The translations under genes were made by a program, and so were the position numbers. 44,795 nucleotides of DNA from Microbacterium sp. (GTDB lineage: Bacteria > Actinomycetota > Actinomycetes > Actinomycetales > Microbacteriaceae): positions 1 through 44,795 of the forward strand of contig JAITLM010000190.1 in assembly GCA_031277885.1 (NCBI GenBank). The letters are read 5' to 3'. Under the pieces are notes generated by a model. The model worked only from the letters and a program-made list of their open reading frames with translations. It was not told where the DNA came from and did not search any database. Shown one piece after another: positions 42,391-44,795 of this stretch. How positions within the stretch are numbered: position 1 is the first letter of the stretch; the number at the start of each line of letters is the position of its first letter.

Positions 42391-42566
42391 CCGCGATCGG
42401 CACCCGGCTGCGCGGAGGCGTCGCGCGGAGCGCTCTCGAGCCGACGTGCCAGGTCGTCGTGCATGGCCTGATACGCGGCGGCGCGCGAGTCCAGCGGTTG
42501 CCCTTCGATCAGGCGCAGCCGACTCCAGAGCCCGTCCGAAGGATCCGGTTCCGTGTTCTCGCTCAC
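42387..42566 (-). CDS. Small conserved-position protein upstream of tlyA, 59 residues
   Basis: A short gene from GTG 42566 that ends in a TGA overlapping the tlyA ATG. The product is acidic at the N-terminus (SENTEPDPSDGLWSRLRL) with a helix AAAYQAMHDDLARRLES. GAGGGG and, further up, TAGGCT precede the start. Third-position GC bias and tight coupling support it being real. Similar small proteins sit between the HAD phosphatase and tlyA genes in Microbacteriaceae, to my recollection. Function unknown. Confidence 0.72.
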   Translation of the reverse strand: MSENTEPDPSDGLWSRLRLIEGQPLDSRAAAYQAMHDDLARRLESAPRDASAQPGADRG

Positions 42567-42572
42567 CCCCTC

Positions 42573-42578
42573 AGCCTA
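42573..42578 (-). promoter_or_regulatory. Putative -10 box of leaderless small gene-tlyA-nadK-recN transcript
   Basis: TAGGCT on the minus strand (42578-42573) lies 6 bases before GTG 42566, the same spacing as the other leaderless genes here. It falls in the 38-base gap after the HAD gene. Confidence 0.4.
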
Positions 42579-42604
42579 CGGCGCGAGGGCGACGTTCCGC
42601 CGGA

Positions 42605-43636
42605 TTACGGGCGGTGGAACGGATCCGCGTACAGGCGTTCCGGCACGCGGAAGCCGAAGATCTGCCGACCCGTGCGCCAGATCGCAGCGGCGCCGGCGCG
42701 CACGAGGTCGATCGGCCGGTCGCCCTCGCTGAGGATCGTGATGTCCGGGCCATCCACCCGGACCGAGGCTCCCCGCACCGTGACCGTGTCGCCCTTGATC
42801 TGCGTCTGCGGATACGGCTCATCCAGCTCGCGAAGATCGCCCAGGATGTACGTCGGGCGCGAGCCCTCGGCCGCGGCCAGCAGATGCTTGGGCCGGTCGA
42901 TGCCTGTGAGCACCAGGACGGACTCGATGCCTGCGCGGGACGCTCCGGCGATGTCCGTGTCGAGACGGTCGCCGATGAACAGCGGATGCTTCGCTCCGAA
43001 CCGGGCGACCGCCTCCTCGAAGATCGGCGTCTCGGGCTTGCCCGCCACGGTCGCGAGGCGGCCGATCGCCGTGTGCACCGCGGAGACCAGGGTCCCGTTG
43101 CCGGGCGCGACGCCGCGCGACTGGGGAATCGTCCAGTCGGTGTTCGTCGCGATCCACGGGATCCCGCCCTCGTCCTCGGGCAGCTTCAGCGCGAACGCGG
43201 CTTCGGCGAGGTCCTTCCAGCCGACCTCGGGCGCGAACCCCTGCACCACGGCGGCGGGGGCGTCGTCGGCGCTTCGCGTGACCCGGAACCCGGCCTTGTG
43301 CACCTCGTCGACGAGTCCTTCGCCTCCGACGACCAGGATCGTGGATCCGGCGGGGATCAGGGAGCTCACAAGACGCATCGCAGCCTGCGGGCTCGTGACG
43401 ACCTCGTCGGGCGCAACCGTCAGGCCGAGCTCGGTGAGGTGCGCCGCCACGGAGGCGTCAGTGCGGGAGGCGTTGTTCGTGATGTAGCCGAGACGGCGCG
43501 AAGCCTCGACCTTCTTCAGGCTGTCGATCGCGTGCGGGATGGCGCCGGCACCGGCGTACACGACGCCGTCCAGGTCCGCGAGAACGACATCGACATCGGT
43601 CAGCGGCGTGCGCCTGTCCCGGGAGAACAGGCTCAC
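42605..43636 (-). CDS. HAD-IIA family phosphatase (NagD/PNPase-like)
   Basis: A 343-residue HAD hydrolase. Motif I with nucleophile D21 and acid D23 is in LADLDGVVYAG, motif II in YITNNASR, motif III Lys in AGKPETPIF and motif IV in IGDRLDTDIAGA. The family covers phosphoglycolate, pyridoxal-phosphate and nucleotide phosphatases; the substrate is not predictable. A C-terminal extra segment (SVRVDGPDITILSEGDRP) is normal for actinobacterial homologues. Start ATG 43636 overlaps the stop of the TPR-like gene. Confidence 0.92.
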   Translation of the reverse strand: MSLFSRDRRTPLTDVDVVLADLDGVVYAGAGAIPHAIDSLKKVEASRRLGYITNNASRTDASVAAHLTELGLTVAPDEVVTSPQAAMRLVSSLIPAGSTILVVGGEGLVDEVHKAGFRVTRSADDAPAAVVQGFAPEVGWKDLAEAAFALKLPEDEGGIPWIATNTDWTIPQSRGVAPGNGTLVSAVHTAIGRLATVAGKPETPIFEEAVARFGAKHPLFIGDRLDTDIAGASRAGIESVLVLTGIDRPKHLLAAAEGSRPTYILGDLRELDEPYPQTQIKGDTVTVRGASVRVDGPDITILSEGDRPIDLVRAGAAAIWRTGRQIFGFRVPERLYADPFHRP

Positions 43637-44795
43637 TCGGGCTTCTCCGTGGCCTCCGGCTGCTCGGACTCGTCGATCTCGATGCCCTCCGGCTCTTCGG
43701 CGAGGTCCTCGTAGGCGTCCTCGATGAAGAGCTCCTCGTCGTCGCCATGGCCCAGCGCGGCGGAAGCGACCTCCGCACGCTCGTGCCAGAACGCCGCCTC
43801 CTCCGTGCGGCCGAGGTCCTCGAGCACCGCGGCACGCGCGGAGAAGAGAGCGGGGCTCCAGTCGAAGGCGAGGTCGGGGTTGAGCTCGGGGATCTCGAGC
43901 TCGCCGAGCGCGAGCTCGGTCTCGCCCCGATCCAGGCGGGCACCCGACATCGCGATCGCCAGCGCGACGCGCGTCGCGGTCGGCAGCGCCGCGCGGTCAA
44001 CCGAGCGCGCCTCTTCCAGCGCGCGGTCCGGGCGCCCCATCCCGCGCTCGCTGTCCACGATGAGCGCGATCTGGTCGTCGCTCCCGGAGATCCGGCGGTA
44101 GGTGCGCAGCTCGCGCAGCGCGAGGGCGAAATCGCCCATGGCATAGGCCGTGATGGCCACGGACTCGCGGACGACGGCGACCCGGCCGGCTCGGCGCGAC
44201 GCGGCCAGCGCGTGCAGGTGCGCACGCTCGGGGTCCTCGTCGATGAGCCGGGCGGCCATCGCCAGGTGACGCGCCACCTGCTCGGCGTTCTCCTTGCTGA
44301 GGGTCTTCAGCTCATTGCGCGCGGAGGGATGCAGATCGCGAGCCGTGATCTCCTCGGGAAGCTCGGGATCGCGCGGCCGATCCGCCGCGAAGGTGTCGCG
44401 ACGCGGGCGGTCGCTCGTCCGGCGCGGACGGTCGTCGTTGCCGCGGAAGGGACGGTCGCCGTCACGACGGGGGCGGTCGGTGCGATCCGACGAACCCCGG
44501 AACGGACGATCGCCATCGCGACGGGGACGGTCGTCGTTGTTGCGGAAGGGACGGTCGCCGTCGCGCCGCGGGCGGTCGGTGCGATCCGAGGAACCCCGGT
44601 ACGGGCGGTCGCCATCGCGACGGGGACGGTCGGTGCGATCTGAGGAACCCCGGTACGGACGGTCGCCATCGCGACGCGGACGGTCATCGTTGCCGCGGAA
44701 GGGACGATCACCATCGCGACGCGGACGGTCATCGTTGCCGCGGAAGGGACGATCACCATCGCGACGCGGACGGTCATCGTTGCCGCGGAAGGGAC
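43633..44795 (-). CDS. TPR-like protein with Arg/Asp-rich repeat N-terminus (5' end outside window)
   Basis: The open frame continues from the stop at 43633 to the window edge, about 387 codons. The C-terminal two thirds are helical repeats of TPR type (AARLIDEDPERAHLHALAA, VVRESVAITAYAMGDFALAL, EEARSVDRAALP) and end in a very acidic tail (DDEELFIEDAYEDLAEE). The N-terminal part consists of tandem units such as RPRRDGDRPFRGNDD and RPYRGSSDRTD, low-complexity and basic/acidic, resembling RGG-like RNA-binding tails. It overlaps the HAD gene by 4 bases. Function unknown; an RNA- or protein-scaffold role is plausible but unproven. The short Val/Thr-rich frame over the repeats is a shadow. Confidence 0.8.
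   Translation of the reverse strand, partial: PFRGNDDRPRRDGDRPFRGNDDRPRRDGDRPFRGNDDRPRRDGDRPYRGSSDRTDRPRRDGDRPYRGSSDRTDRPRRDGDRPFRNNDDRPRRDGDRPFRGSSDRTDRPRRDGDRPFRGNDDRPRRTSDRPRRDTFAADRPRDPELPEEITARDLHPSARNELKTLSKENAEQVARHLAMAARLIDEDPERAHLHALAASRRAGRVAVVRESVAITAYAMGDFALALRELRTYRRISGSDDQIALIVDSERGMGRPDRALEEARSVDRAALPTATRVALAIAMSGARLDRGETELALGELEIPELNPDLAFDWSPALFSARAAVLEDLGRTEEAAFWHERAEVASAALGHGDDEELFIEDAYEDLAEEPEGIEIDESEQPEATEKPE
44415..44795 (-). repeat. 45-bp coding tandem repeats (15-residue unit)
   Basis: Units of 45 bases repeat head to tail up to the window edge. The copies at 44701-44745 and 44746-44790 are identical. More diverged units of 45 and 54 bases run back to about 44415. They encode RPRRDGDRPFRGNDD and RPRRDGDRPYRGSSDRTD. 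The repeat probably continues to the right. Such arrays expand and contract by slippage. Confidence 0.88.

Noticed and set aside
44307..44777. Val/Thr-rich 156-codon frame over the repeats
   Set aside because: It is the alternate frame of the repeat; the RPRRDGD frame is continuous with the TPR-like domain.
44415..44795. CRISPR array
   Set aside because: The 45-bp units are contiguous without unique spacers and translate in frame as part of the TPR-like protein.

Overview
The window is high-GC actinobacterial DNA, most likely from a Microbacterium-like member of the Microbacteriaceae. The evidence is the DUF222/13E12-type HNH gene, the many genes starting within a few bases of a TAnnnT -10 box, and a gene order (tlyA, nadK, recN, pyrG, nudix, xerD ... 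parA, scpA, scpB, rluB, cmk, der) that matches the conserved actinobacterial block known from Mycobacterium tuberculosis Rv1694-Rv1713. No taxon can be fixed without a database search.

Positions 1-10133 are the right end of a genomic island. It is visibly less GC-rich than the rest. It ends in a 38-bp copy of the 3' part of a tRNA-Pro(GGG)-like gene (10096-10133), preceded by phased short direct repeats of the kind that bind integrases or excisionases. Its cargo looks like antiviral defence: the C-terminus of a type I restriction HsdR, translationally coupled to a DUF4268 nuclease-like protein and a HEPN-like protein; a GRGGDGG...QLK (Mrr-like) nuclease-fold protein with a small partner; a 1050-residue protein joining a PD-(D/E)XK-like motif to leucine-rich-variant (LRV) repeats; and an associated winged-helix/coiled-coil protein. 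The last two have no function I can name and are the best candidates for an undescribed system.

From 10135 on the DNA is chromosomal backbone. A perfect 22-bp stem hairpin separates the tRNA stub from an ABC-F ATPase gene broken by an in-frame TGA. That gene has an elaborate leader: a leaderless 9-codon ORF abutting a hairpin, then alternating complementary 8-mers. Rightward genes follow (GNAT, YhhN, S4 protein, HNH, GNAT), interleaved with a leftward Nudix-NYN fusion.

From 17142 to the end every gene reads leftward. A tightly overlapping block (parA-scpA-scpB-rluB-tyrA-cmk-der) serves chromosome segregation, rRNA modification, tyrosine synthesis and ribosome assembly. Upstream lies a six-gene operon (permease, GntR/FadR regulator, glutamine-synthetase-like ligase, aldehyde dehydrogenase, SDR, class I glutamine-amidotransferase-like hydrolase) with a clear promoter and operator palindrome. 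It resembles the glnA4 neighbourhood of mycobacteria and Streptomyces and probably degrades an amine or amino alcohol through gamma-glutamyl intermediates. Next comes a MacAB-like transporter operon (lipoprotein, adaptor, ATPase with an in-frame TAG, permease), then xerD, a Nudix hydrolase, pyrG, a PfkB kinase, recN, nadK, tlyA, a 59-residue small protein, a HAD phosphatase and the 3' part of a TPR-like protein with tandem RPRRDGD-rich repeats running off the window.

Two ABC ATPase genes each carry one nonsense codon in otherwise intact frames. They may be real pseudogenes or base errors; raw reads would decide.
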